Assembly: GCF_012927745.1 (NCBI RefSeq)
Contig: NZ_JABBKX010000002.1
Coordinates: 186,001 to 250,000 of the forward strand
Length of the DNA stretch: 64,000 nt
Source of the DNA: Neoroseomonas marina
GTDB lineage: Bacteria; Pseudomonadota; Alphaproteobacteria; Acetobacterales; Acetobacteraceae
Direction: 5' to 3'
The notes under the pieces were generated by a model. That model had not been told where the DNA came from, did not search any database, and saw only the letters and a list, made by a program, of their open reading frames with translations. Position numbers and translations under genes: made by a program. Positions 50,821 to 60,027 of the stretch are shown here, one piece after another. Position 1 is the stretch's first letter. Every line of letters starts with the position of its first letter.

Positions 50821-51479
50821 TGCGCGCCCTGATCGTCGAGGATCATGCGCCGCTCGCCGCGCAGCTGCGCGATGCGCTGGCCGAGGCCGGCTTCGTCGCC
50901 GATCTCGCGGCGGATGGGGAGGAGGCGCAGTTCCTCGGCGAGACCGAACCCTACGACGTGGTGGTGCTCGACCTCGGCCTGCCGCGGCTCGACGGGCTGA
51001 CGGTGCTGAAGCGCTGGCGCGCGGCGGGGCGCGCCATGCCGGTGCTGATCCTGACGGCGCGCGACGCCTGGTCCGAGAAGGTCGCGGGCCTCAATGCCGG
51101 GGCCGACGACTACCTGGCAAAGCCCTTCGTCATGCCGGAGCTGGTCGCGCGGCTGCAGGCGCTGGTGCGGCGCGCGCATGGGCATGTGTCGCCGGAGATC
51201 GCGCTCGGCCGCCTGGTGGTGGACACCGCGGCGCAGCGCGTGCTGCTGGAGGGCGTCCCGGTGCGCCTCACCGGCCTCGAATACCGGCTGCTCGCCTATC
51301 TCGCGCTGCGCGCCGGGCAGGTGGTGTCCAAGACGGAACTGACCGAGCATCTCTACGCGCAGGATTTCGACCGCGACAGCAACACGCTCGAGGTGATGGT
51401 GGGCCGGCTGCGGCGGAAGCTCGGGGACGGGATGATCGAGACGCTGCGCGGGCAGGGCTACCGGCTGGCCGCGGCATGA
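50820..51479 (+). CDS. OmpR/PhoB-family response regulator
   Basis: 219 residues. Receiver domain with Asp7/Asp8 acidic pocket (IVEDH), phosphoacceptor Asp51 (VVLDLGLP), Thr in ILTAR and Lys in YLAKPF. C-terminal winged helix with LTGLEYRLLAYLALRAGQVVSKTELTEHLYAQDFDRDSNTLEVMVGRLRRKL and RGQGYRL. Similar to QseB/PmrA-type regulators. 4-bp overlap with the kinase gene. Confidence 0.94.
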   Translation: MRALIVEDHAPLAAQLRDALAEAGFVADLAADGEEAQFLGETEPYDVVVLDLGLPRLDGLTVLKRWRAAGRAMPVLILTARDAWSEKVAGLNAGADDYLAKPFVMPELVARLQALVRRAHGHVSPEIALGRLVVDTAAQRVLLEGVPVRLTGLEYRLLAYLALRAGQVVSKTELTEHLYAQDFDRDSNTLEVMVGRLRRKLGDGMIETLRGQGYRLAAA

Positions 51480-52870
51480 GATGGCCGCGCTCCCTCACGC
51501 TGCGCCTCGCGCTCGCGGCGGGGCTGTGGGTGGCGGCGGGCCTCGGCGCGGCGGCGTGGTTCGTCACCGATGTCGCGATCCGGCAGGTGGAGGCGGCCTT
51601 CGACGCGCGCCTCACGGCCCTGCTGGATGCCGCGGCCGCCGCCGTCGCTGTGGATGCGGACGGGCGCGTCGCCGTCGTCCGCGCGCCCTCGGGGGCCGAT
51701 TTCGATCGACCCTTCTCCGGCGCCTACTGGCAGGTGGCGGCGCCGGGCGGCGCGCCGGCCACCTCGCGGTCCCTCTGGGATCAGACATTGCCGACCCTGC
51801 CCGCGGGTGCCGGACCTGGCATCCGGCTGCGCGACATCGCCGGCCCGCGCGGCGATCCGCTGCGCCTGGCAGAACGCGACGTCGTGCTGCCCGGCGCCGC
51901 GGCGCCGGCGCATCTCGCCGTGGCGTTGTCGCTGGCGCCCACGCTCGCGGAGATCGGCCGGCTCCGCACCGTGCTGGCGCTGGTCTTCGCGCTGCTGGGG
52001 ACGGGATTGGTGGCCGGCGTGGTGGCCACCGTCATCACCGGCCTGGCGCCGCTGCGCCGCGTGCGTCGCGCGCTGGCCGAGGTGCGGGACGGGCGGCGCG
52101 AGCGGCTCGCCATCGCGGCCCCGGCCGAGATCGCGCCCCTGGTGGCCGAGGTGGATGCGCTGATCGCGGCGAACCGAACGACGGTGGAACGCGCGCGGGC
52201 GCATGTCGGCAATCTGGCCCATGCGCTGAAGACGCCGCTCGCGGTGTTGCGCAACGCGCTCGACGCGCCGCGCCCCGATGTCGCGCAGGCGCGGACGGAG
52301 GCGGCGGCGCTGGACCGGCTCGTGCAGCATCACCTGGCACGCGCCCGGACGGCGGCGCTGGCCGGCGCGGCGACCTCGACGAGCGTCGCGCCCCGTGCGG
52401 TCGCCGAGGAGGTGGCCTGCGCGCTCCGACGGCTCTTCGCCGATCGCGGCCTCGACATCTCCGTCGCCGGCGATGCGGGCGTACGCGTGCCGATGGACCC
52501 GCAGGACCTCACCGAGGTGCTCGGCAACCTGATGGAGAATGCCTGCAAATGGGCCGCGGCCCGCGTCGGGGTCGCGGTCGCCGCGGCGGGCAGCGAGGTC
52601 GTCATCACCGTCACCGACGATGGGCCGGGCCTCCCGGAGGCGGAGCGCGATGCCGTGGTCGGGCGCGGCGTCCGTCTCGACGAACGCACACCGGGCAGCG
52701 GGCTCGGCTTGAGCATCGCATCCGATCTCGCGGCGCTGCACGGAGGCGGGCTCCGGATCGGGCAGGCCCCAGGTGGGGGCGTGGCGGCGACCCTGCATCT
52801 TCCCCGCAGCACGGCGACGGGCGCCCGGTCGATCCCTCCGGCGACGACTCCACGGACAGGAACGACCTGA
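51476..52870 (+). CDS. Sensor histidine kinase (QseC/PhoQ-like)
   Basis: 464 residues. TM1 about 8-34 and TM2 about 160-185 flank a periplasmic domain of about 125 residues. HAMP-like linker, then His249 in HVGNLAHALKTPLAVLRNAL. ATPase motifs: N-box NLMENACKWA, G1 DDGPGLP, G2 GSGLGLSIA. The signal is unknown; the periplasmic domain has no Cys or His cluster. Partner of the overlapping response regulator and the PepSY protein. Confidence 0.93.
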   Translation: MRWPRSLTLRLALAAGLWVAAGLGAAAWFVTDVAIRQVEAAFDARLTALLDAAAAAVAVDADGRVAVVRAPSGADFDRPFSGAYWQVAAPGGAPATSRSLWDQTLPTLPAGAGPGIRLRDIAGPRGDPLRLAERDVVLPGAAAPAHLAVALSLAPTLAEIGRLRTVLALVFALLGTGLVAGVVATVITGLAPLRRVRRALAEVRDGRRERLAIAAPAEIAPLVAEVDALIAANRTTVERARAHVGNLAHALKTPLAVLRNALDAPRPDVAQARTEAAALDRLVQHHLARARTAALAGAATSTSVAPRAVAEEVACALRRLFADRGLDISVAGDAGVRVPMDPQDLTEVLGNLMENACKWAAARVGVAVAAAGSEVVITVTDDGPGLPEAERDAVVGRGVRLDERTPGSGLGLSIASDLAALHGGGLRIGQAPGGGVAATLHLPRSTATGARSIPPATTPRTGTT

Positions 52871-53007
52871 CCCGGCGCACGACCTCGTCGGCGTCCGAGG
52901 GCCCATCAACCGCGCCACCATTCGAGCCGCGCCGCGAATCATCGGGGCGGCCTGGGCAGGTGAGATCCTGTAGACCTACCGGTCGACGGGATCCGGAGCC
53001 GACACCC

Positions 53008-54285
53008 ATGCGCATCGCGATCCAGACGCTCGGCACGCGGGGCGACGTGCAGCCTTATGTCGCGCTTGCGCGTGGGCTGAGGCGCCGGGGGCACGACGTG
53101 CAGATCGCGGGGCCTGCCCAGTTCGAGACGATGGTCACGCGACATGGGCTGGCGTTCGCCCCGCTGCCGGCCGAACTCCTGGCGCTGATCGACACGCCTG
53201 CCGGCAAGGCGGCGATCGCCGGCGGCCACGGCGTCCTCACCCGCCTGAGGCTGTTGAGGCAGATCGTTCCGATGATGCGGCGCCTGCTGGACGCCGAATG
53301 GGCGGCCGTGATGGGGTTCGCCCCCGACGTCATCGTGCATCATCCGAAGTCGCTGGCTTCGCGGCACATGGCCGAGGCGCTGTCGTGCCCCCGCATCCTC
53401 GCCTCGCCGTTGCCAGGCCTCACCCCGACCGCCGCGTTTCCCAGCCCGCTGCTGCCTTTCGCCTCGCTCGGGCCGTTCAACCGCGCGAGCCATGCGCTGG
53501 TGATGGGGAGCGCCAACGTCGTCTTCGCCGGAACCATCCGGACCTGGAGGATGGAGGCCCTCAAACTACCCGCCCGCCCCCGCCCGCCGCCCGAGCCCTC
53601 CGGCACCCTTTACGCCTACAGCCGGCATGTCGTTCCCATCCCGCCGGATTGGGGCCGGGATGTGCGCGTCACCGGCTACTGGTTCCTCGACGATCCTGAC
53701 TGGCGTCCACCTGAGGCCCTGGCCTCCTTCCTCGCCGACGGCGAGCCGCCGGTCTATGTCGGTTTCGGCAGCATGCCTGGCCTGGATCCGCAGCGGCTGA
53801 CGGCCATCGTGCTGGAGGCGCTGGCCAGGACTGGAAAACGCGGCCTGCTCGCGAGCGGCGGCGGCGCCCTGGCGGCGGAGACGCTGCCGCCGCAGGCGCG
53901 GATGATCGATGCGGCGCCGCACGACAGGTTGTTCCCCTTCGTTTCGGGAACCATTCATCACGGCGGTGCCGGCACCACCGCGGCTTCGCTTCGGGCGGGC
54001 AAGCCTTGCGCGATCTGTCCCTTCTTCGGCGACCAGCCCTTCTGGGGAAGACGCGTCGCGGCCCTCGGTGTCGGCCCGCCCCCGCTCGACCGGAGGACGC
54101 TGTCGGCCGATCGGCTCGCCGCCGCCATCGCCGCGATGGAAGACCAGGCCATGCGGCACCGCGCCCGGTTGCTCGGCGATGCGATACGCGACGAAGACGG
54201 CGTCGAGGCAGCCGTGCGCTTCATCGAGGCCCGATACCAATCCTCCGGAGTCAACTCATCCAACTCGGCAAAAAAACATCGATGA
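53008..54285 (+). CDS. Glycosyltransferase, UGT/sterol-glucosyltransferase-like (GT1)
   Basis: 425 residues, GT-B fold. N-terminal RIAIQTLGTRGDVQPYVALARGLRRRGHDV is the classic start of sterol 3-beta-glucosyltransferase-like and rhamnosyltransferase enzymes. The nucleotide-sugar motif HHGGAGTTAASLRAGKPCAICPFFGDQPFWGRRV is at about 315-350. It would glycosylate a lipid or natural product. No signal peptide. Ends with a Ser/Asn/Lys-rich tail near the AT-richer zone. Confidence 0.9.
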   Translation: MRIAIQTLGTRGDVQPYVALARGLRRRGHDVQIAGPAQFETMVTRHGLAFAPLPAELLALIDTPAGKAAIAGGHGVLTRLRLLRQIVPMMRRLLDAEWAAVMGFAPDVIVHHPKSLASRHMAEALSCPRILASPLPGLTPTAAFPSPLLPFASLGPFNRASHALVMGSANVVFAGTIRTWRMEALKLPARPRPPPEPSGTLYAYSRHVVPIPPDWGRDVRVTGYWFLDDPDWRPPEALASFLADGEPPVYVGFGSMPGLDPQRLTAIVLEALARTGKRGLLASGGGALAAETLPPQARMIDAAPHDRLFPFVSGTIHHGGAGTTAASLRAGKPCAICPFFGDQPFWGRRVAALGVGPPPLDRRTLSADRLAAAIAAMEDQAMRHRARLLGDAIRDEDGVEAAVRFIEARYQSSGVNSSNSAKKHR

Positions 54286-54423
54286 CGCCGTAGAGCCACG
54301 CGAACGCGCAACCGCCACCGATAAGGATGATAGGGCGTGGAGTTCTTTATATGTTCTGAATTGGGCGGTGCTGTCAGTTGCTGCGAAGTGCGAACCTCCT
54401 TGCGCCGCGCCGTAAGCCCGACC

Positions 54424-55044
54424 TTACCCGCACTCCGCACACGTCATTAGGCCCCGCTTCTCCCGCGCCGGCTCGACGGCGTAGCCGCAGCGCATGCAGT
54501 TCGCGCCGCAGTCCTCGATGTCGAACGGATCTGCGACGCGTCGCGTCGGCGGGCTGCCAGGCTGTTTGCGAGGCCGCCCTCGGCTACGGTGCGGCTCCGC
54601 GACAGGCTCTTCAGCGCTCGCTGTAGCAGGGAGTGTCGCTACGGGCTGCCCAACCGGATGCTTGCGAGGCCGCCCGCGACCGCGACGCGGCGCAGCGACA
54701 GGCTCTTCTGCACTGGCCGCACCAGCCTCCGCCGCCGCTGGCCCCCAGGCGGGCATGACGTGGCCAACGGGCTGAGCAACCTCCGGACCTGCCGGCTCGT
54801 TGGCCATCGAACCGCTCGACGTCTGCTTCGTCGGGAAACCACCGTCCCAGGATGCGGCGCGGACATAGGGATCCTGTCGCTTTGGCCTGTCTCTAACGGC
54901 GCCGCCGGACCGCACGCGGACCACCTCGACCACCCGGCTGCCCAATGCGCCGGCTCGCTTGCGAACGGTCAGCGTCTCGCGACGTCCAGTCGCCGCGGAC
55001 TTCTCATCCTTGAAGCGGGCGAAGACACGGTCTTTGTCGTCCAT
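54424..55044 (-). CDS. Protein with two AT-hook-like motifs and a C-terminal zinc ribbon
   Basis: 206 residues. Two repeated modules near 125-175 read SAEEPVA, then RGRGRPRKHP in the first and RSRGRPRKQP in the second; GRPRK is the AT-hook core that binds the minor groove of AT-rich DNA. The C-terminus CGANCMRCGYAVEPAREKRGLMTCAECG has paired CxxC motifs typical of a zinc ribbon. N-terminal half basic and unassigned. ATG 55044; TTG 55050 is possible. Not assignable to a known family; could be a nucleoid-associated or foreign regulator. Confidence 0.62.
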   Translation of the reverse strand: MDDKDRVFARFKDEKSAATGRRETLTVRKRAGALGSRVVEVVRVRSGGAVRDRPKRQDPYVRAASWDGGFPTKQTSSGSMANEPAGPEVAQPVGHVMPAWGPAAAEAGAASAEEPVAAPRRGRGRPRKHPVGQPVATLPATASAEEPVAEPHRSRGRPRKQPGSPPTRRVADPFDIEDCGANCMRCGYAVEPAREKRGLMTCAECG

Positions 55045-55608
55045 CAGCAATCCAGGCTCGTGAATTCAGCGACGCCAACGCGTCGGCTCAAATGTTGGGA
55101 CCGAATCAACGGTTTGCATCAATGAAGCATTGCTCAGGCGACTGAGTTACTGAATTTCCCGAGCACCATTGGAAAAATACCGTTCGCTCTCAACAGCCTA
55201 AGCTTGAGGGTAAAATCGGCCTACCCTCAAGGTCCGGAGACTCTCCGCTCTCTCCGGCCGAAAAAGCTCGGTAGTTGCGCCGTCGAACCATCAAGGTCCG
55301 CGCGCGAACCCTTGCCAAACCTGCGCCTCAGCGCGGTGTCCTGACCAGGAGAGAAAGGTTGTGAGAGAGAAGAATGGAGCAGCGATGGAAACCGGGAACT
55401 GAAAGTCTCTGGCGAAGTGGCCCAGGATTGCCCAGGTTCGGGCCCTGAGGCAATTCGTGTCGAGCCATGGTGCGCAGCATAGCCTGTTGCTATGTCCGGA
55501 TCTCAAATTCGCATTGGACGAATTGCGGCACGCGATGAACACTTGTCATACGCGGCATAGACCTCGGCCGCTCTCGTCTTTGGTTAGCGTGATGGAGCGC
55601 CCCCAATT
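55045..55608. other. 564-bp AT-richer intergenic region with inverted and direct repeats
   Basis: No supported gene. Holds a perfect 10-bp inverted repeat (55203-55212 CTTGAGGGTA against 55222-55231, 9-nt spacer), a second stem CCGGAGA/TCTCCGG just after, and a 10-bp direct repeat TCAAGGTCCG at 55227 and 55291. An open frame at 55291-55542 on the minus strand looks non-coding. It likely contains the promoter of the amidohydrolase operon and marks the left edge of the catabolic island. Confidence 0.5.
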
Positions 55609-57006
55609 ATGACCAGCATCCTGATTGCAGGTGCGGTGATCCTAACGTGCGACGACGATCGGAGCATCATCGAACATGCTGCCATCGCTGTCGCCGACAA
55701 CCGCATTGTTGCCGTAGGCCCCAGCAGCGAGCTCGAGAAGACTTACGCCAATTTCGAGCGCTTCGACGCCCGAGGCCTTGCTGTGCTACCGGGGTTCATC
55801 AACGCGCACACGCACACGGCGCTGACCGTCTTGCGCGGTACCGTGGAGGATTGGGACGGCAACGCCGTCTACGGCTACATGTCCCCTGTCTCCTACGAGA
55901 TGTCGGACGAAGAGCGCGCCATCATGGTGCAGCTCGGCTGCCTCGAAGCCATCCGAAGCGGCTGCGCGACGCTCGTCGATCCGTTCCGCCACGTGCCGTC
56001 CTATGTGGATGCCATGGCGGCGACCGGGCTCCGGCTTTGGGTTTCGGAAAACTGCGCCGACATCAACACGCTGAAGATCCGCCAGGGCGACTACTCGGTC
56101 GATCGTGAGTTCGGCCAGGTCTTCCTGGATCGCACCATCCGCGGCATCGAGGCCTATCACGGTACGCACAACGACCGTCTACGCATCCAGATCGCGGCGC
56201 ATGCGCCGGACAATTGCTCGCCCTGGATGCTCGACCAACTCATGCAACTCGCGCGCAAGCACGACCTGACGCGGACCGTGCACCTCGCGCAGAGCGTCGA
56301 GGAGATCAACGCCGTGAAGGCGGCCTACGGCCTGACGCCCGCGGAATACCTGGATCGCGAGGGCTTCCTAGGCCCCGAGCTGGTGGGCGCCCACTGGACC
56401 TATTGCTCGGCCTCGGATGTCGAGCTCCTCGCTTCCCGCGGCACGCAGATGGTGCATTGCCCGGCAAACTCCTCGCGTCGTGGCCCGCACACGGCGCCGG
56501 TCGGGCTGATCCGCGATGCCGGCATCAACATCGCCATCGGCACGGACAACATGACCGAGGACATGTTCCACGCACTCAAGATCGGGCTCATCGTGCACCG
56601 CGGTGGCCGCGGTCGCGCCAGGGAAGGCGGCGTGAACCCGCAGCCTCAGGCATTGCTCGATGGCATAACGCGCAACGCGGCACGGTCTGTCGGTGCCTCA
56701 GCGGAGATCGGGTCGATCGAAGTCGGCAAGAAGGCGGATCTGACGATCATCGACCTAAACGTGCCCGCGATGCGTCCGATCATCCGCCTCGTGTCCAATA
56801 TCGTCCATTACGGGCACCCGGGGATCGTCCACTCGGTGATGACCGACGGCGTTTTCCTGATGCGCGACCGCAAGGTGCTGGCGCTCGACGAGGCCTCGCT
56901 GCTGAAGGAATCGCAGAAGGTCACGGAACGCGTCTGGCAACGGATGATGGCGAAGAACCCCGACATTCCTCCGCCGCCCGGTGGGCTGCAGTGGCTCGAC
57001 GCGTGA
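55609..57006 (+). CDS. Amidohydrolase family protein (chlorohydrolase/TrzA-MtaD type)
   Basis: 465 residues, TIM-barrel with a small beta-sandwich from both ends. Metal ligands: HTHT (GFINAHTHTAL, about 66-69), His in VHLAQSVEE, His in GAHWTY, Asp in IGTDNMTED. C-terminal GSIEVGKKADLTIIDLN closes the sandwich. This subtype (AtzA/TrzA/SAH deaminase) hydrolyses C-N or C-Cl bonds on N-heterocycles. First gene of an alternating hydrolase / binding protein operon, 17 bp before the binding protein gene. Substrate unknown. Confidence 0.88.
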   Translation: MTSILIAGAVILTCDDDRSIIEHAAIAVADNRIVAVGPSSELEKTYANFERFDARGLAVLPGFINAHTHTALTVLRGTVEDWDGNAVYGYMSPVSYEMSDEERAIMVQLGCLEAIRSGCATLVDPFRHVPSYVDAMAATGLRLWVSENCADINTLKIRQGDYSVDREFGQVFLDRTIRGIEAYHGTHNDRLRIQIAAHAPDNCSPWMLDQLMQLARKHDLTRTVHLAQSVEEINAVKAAYGLTPAEYLDREGFLGPELVGAHWTYCSASDVELLASRGTQMVHCPANSSRRGPHTAPVGLIRDAGINIAIGTDNMTEDMFHALKIGLIVHRGGRGRAREGGVNPQPQALLDGITRNAARSVGASAEIGSIEVGKKADLTIIDLNVPAMRPIIRLVSNIVHYGHPGIVHSVMTDGVFLMRDRKVLALDEASLLKESQKVTERVWQRMMAKNPDIPPPPGGLQWLDA

Positions 57007-57023
57007 GTGGCAAGGTAGCAGAC

Positions 57024-58598
57024 ATGACCTGTACTTCGCTTCGCGTTGCCGCCCTGCTCTCCGCGGGCCTCATGGCGCTGCCGGCCGCCGCCAACGATGT
57101 GACGATCGCCGTCGGCGGTGCCTTCACCTCGCTGGATCCGCATTTCCACAACCTGACGCCGAACAGCGGACTGACCCAGCACATCTTCGATCGACTGGTG
57201 AATCCGGACGCCGATCTGCGGCCGGAACCGGCGCTCGCATTGTCGTGGTCCGCGATCTCGCCCACCACCTGGGAGTTCCGCCTGCGGGATGACGCCCGCT
57301 TCCCCGACGGCACGCCCTTCACGGCCGATGACGTCGCCTTCACCATCGCGCGGGTCTCGGCATTGCGTACCGGTCCCGGCGGCTACGCGATCTACACGCG
57401 CCCGGTGCAGGAAGTTGTGGTGGTTGACCCGCGCACCGTGCGGCTTGTCACCGCCGAACCGGCGCCCCTGATCCCGGCCTTTATGGCTGCTCTGCCGATG
57501 ATCGGTCGCCGCGCCGGCGAGGGGGCCGCGACCGCCGACTACAACAGCGGGCGCGCCGCCATCGGCACCGGGCCCTACCGCCTCGTCTCCTATGTCGCCG
57601 GCGATCGCGCTGTGTTCCAGCGCAACGACCAGTGGTGGGGGCCTGCCCAACCCTGGAGCCGCGTCACCGTCCGCCTCATTGCGAATGACAGCACGCGTAT
57701 TGCGGCGCTCAAGGCTGGCGACGTCGATCTGATCGACCAGGTGCCGACGCGCGACGCGCGCGACCTCGCGGCGGATTCCCGACTGACCGTGTTCAGCAAG
57801 CCGGGTGTGCGCAATATCTACCTTTACCTCGATCAGTTCCGCGACCAGACGCCCTTCGTTACCGACCTACGCGGCAATCGTCTCGCCACCAACCCGCTCC
57901 GCGATCCGCGTGTGCGGCAGGCGTTGTCCATGGCGATCAACCGCCCGGCGATCGTGGCGCAGGTCATGGATGGCCAGGCGTCGCCCTCCGGCCAGTTCCT
58001 GCCCGACGGCACGATGGGCAGCGACCCCGGCCTGAGGCCCGATGCCTACGACCCGGCGGCCGCGCAGCGCCTGCTGGCCGAAGCCGGGTTCCCGCAGGGC
58101 TTCGCCGTGACACTGCACGGTCCGAACGACCGCTACGTGAACGACGCGCAGATCCTGCAGGCCATCGCGCAGATGTGGACGCGCATCGGCGTTCGCACGC
58201 GCGTCGAGGCCCTGCCCACCAGCGCCTATTTCACCCGTTCGGCGCGCGACGAGTTCAGCATCGGACTGGCCGGCTGGGGCACCGGCACGGGTGAGCCGGA
58301 CAGCCCCCTGGCCTCCCTCGTCGCGGCGCGCGATCCGGCGCGCGGCCGTGGCGCGTCCAATCGCTCGGGCTATAGCAATCCCGCGATGGATCGCCTGCTG
58401 GACCAGGCATTGGCCACGCTCGAGCCGCCTGCCCGAGAGGAGCTTTACCGCCAGGCGACGCGCCTCGCTATCGGGGATCGCGCCATTGTCCCGCTGCATC
58501 ATCAGGTGAACATTTGGGCGGCCCGCTCCGGCCTGATCTACGAGGGCCGGAACGACGAGCGGACCATGGCGATGTCCCTTCGCCCGGCGACACGCTGA
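57024..58598 (+). CDS. ABC transporter substrate-binding protein, family 5 (copy 1)
   Basis: 524 residues. Signal peptide RVAALLSAGLMALPAAA. SBP_bac_5 features: TSLDPHFHNLTPNSGLTQHIFDRLV, WEFRLRDDARFPDGTPFTADDVAFTI, IGTGPYRLVSY, VRQALSMAINRPAIV, AAQRLLAEAGFPQGF. Would capture a peptide-like or opine-like substrate. Lies between two amidohydrolase genes, stop overlapping the second by 1 bp. No permease or ATPase gene is seen within the window. Confidence 0.9.
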   Translation: MTCTSLRVAALLSAGLMALPAAANDVTIAVGGAFTSLDPHFHNLTPNSGLTQHIFDRLVNPDADLRPEPALALSWSAISPTTWEFRLRDDARFPDGTPFTADDVAFTIARVSALRTGPGGYAIYTRPVQEVVVVDPRTVRLVTAEPAPLIPAFMAALPMIGRRAGEGAATADYNSGRAAIGTGPYRLVSYVAGDRAVFQRNDQWWGPAQPWSRVTVRLIANDSTRIAALKAGDVDLIDQVPTRDARDLAADSRLTVFSKPGVRNIYLYLDQFRDQTPFVTDLRGNRLATNPLRDPRVRQALSMAINRPAIVAQVMDGQASPSGQFLPDGTMGSDPGLRPDAYDPAAAQRLLAEAGFPQGFAVTLHGPNDRYVNDAQILQAIAQMWTRIGVRTRVEALPTSAYFTRSARDEFSIGLAGWGTGTGEPDSPLASLVAARDPARGRGASNRSGYSNPAMDRLLDQALATLEPPAREELYRQATRLAIGDRAIVPLHHQVNIWAARSGLIYEGRNDERTMAMSLRPATR

Positions 58599-59986
58599 TG
58601 CAGCCGGCCATCCTCATTGACGGCGCAACGATCGTCACGGGGGATGCGGCCGGCACCATCCACCATGGTAGCACCATCGCGATTGAAGCTGACCGGATCG
58701 CCGCCATCGGCACTTCGGCAGAGCTGCTGGCGCGATATCCGGCGGCCACGGTGATCAACGGGCGGAACCGGGCGGTGATGCCCGGCTTCGCCAATACTCA
58801 CACTCATCTGCATCTCACCCTCGCGCGCGGCATCTTCGAGGACATGTCGTCGCCCAACGCGCCGCCCTTTGATGCGGTGAATCGCCTGCCGCTGCCGCGC
58901 CTCTCCGACGAAGAGCACACGGTGATGTGCCAGCTCGGGGCGTTGGAGGCGATCCGCAGCGGCACGACCGCGTTGCTCGAAGACAATATCGGCATCGCGC
59001 GCTACGCCCGGCAGCTCGCCGATACGGGGCTGCGCCTCGTGCTCGCCGAGCGCGCCTGGGACAAGGCGGTGGGCAATATTGGTGGGGTGGAGCCGTTCGA
59101 GGCCTCGGACGCGCTGGCCGACGCGGGGCTGGAGCGCATGGAGCGGTTGCATGCCGAATGGCATGGAGCACGCGGCGGCAGGATCGCCGTCGGCCTCGCC
59201 GCCTGGGCGCCGGACATGTGCTCGCCGCGGCTGCTGAACCGCATCTCCAGCCTGCGCGAGAAGCTCGACGCGGTGTGCACCATCCACCTCAACCAGCTCT
59301 GGGGCGAGGTCGCGGCGGTGCAGCGCGAGCGTGGCTGCCTGCCCACCGAATACCTCCATGCCGAGGGGTTCCTGAACGATCGCGTCATCGCCGCGCATTG
59401 CCGCTGCATGACGTGCAGCGAGGAGAACCTGCTCGGCCGCTCGGGCGCCTCGGTCGCCTTCAATTCCTGCATCGCCGCGCGGCGTGGTCTGAGCCCCCGC
59501 ATAGCCGCGCTGCAGGCCGCCGGCTGCAATATCTCCATCGGCACCGACAATATGGCCGAGGACATGGTCGAGGCGACGCGTACCGCCATGTTCATGGAGC
59601 GCATCCGCCGCACTGACGGCCGCGAGCCAACGCCCGAGGAGGCCTTTGGCTGGGCCACGCGAAACGGTTACCGCGCCATGGGCACGACCGACGGCGGCGT
59701 ACTTGCGCCAGGAATGAAGGCCGACCTCGTGGTGGTGCGCACGGATCGACCGCATCTCGTGCCGCGCATGCGGCTGGCTTCCACCTTCGTGCATCAGGGC
59801 CAGGCCGCGGACATCGAATCGGTGATGGTGGACGGAGCCTGGATCATGCGCGACGGCGCCGTCCTGACGATGGACGAGGCCGCCATCGTCGACGAAGCCG
59901 ACCGCATCGCGCGTCGTGCATGGGCACGTCTGTTACAGGACCGCCCCGACCTGGAAGTTCCTCCCGGCTTCAGCCCGGCGCCATGA
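58598..59986 (+). CDS. Amidohydrolase family protein (copy 2)
   Basis: 462 residues. Metal ligands HTH in ANTHTHLHLTLARG, His in HLNQLWGEV, His in AAHCRCMT and Asp in GTDNMAEDM. It is the closest relative in the window of the partial gene at 63114, sharing RLGALEAIRSGTTALLED-like and LAERAWD blocks. The CRCM motif replaces the HWTY of copy 1, so the substrate pocket probably differs. 41 bp before the second binding protein gene. Predicted cytoplasmic. Confidence 0.88.
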   Translation: MQPAILIDGATIVTGDAAGTIHHGSTIAIEADRIAAIGTSAELLARYPAATVINGRNRAVMPGFANTHTHLHLTLARGIFEDMSSPNAPPFDAVNRLPLPRLSDEEHTVMCQLGALEAIRSGTTALLEDNIGIARYARQLADTGLRLVLAERAWDKAVGNIGGVEPFEASDALADAGLERMERLHAEWHGARGGRIAVGLAAWAPDMCSPRLLNRISSLREKLDAVCTIHLNQLWGEVAAVQRERGCLPTEYLHAEGFLNDRVIAAHCRCMTCSEENLLGRSGASVAFNSCIAARRGLSPRIAALQAAGCNISIGTDNMAEDMVEATRTAMFMERIRRTDGREPTPEEAFGWATRNGYRAMGTTDGGVLAPGMKADLVVVRTDRPHLVPRMRLASTFVHQGQAADIESVMVDGAWIMRDGAVLTMDEAAIVDEADRIARRAWARLLQDRPDLEVPPGFSPAP

Positions 59987-60027
59987 CGCAGCGGGCCCAG
60001 TACCCGCCAACAGAAAGGTGATACAGG

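Noticed and set aside
55291..55542. 83-codon minus-strand open frame
   Set aside because: No SD, no recognisable motif and located in repeat-rich intergenic DNA.
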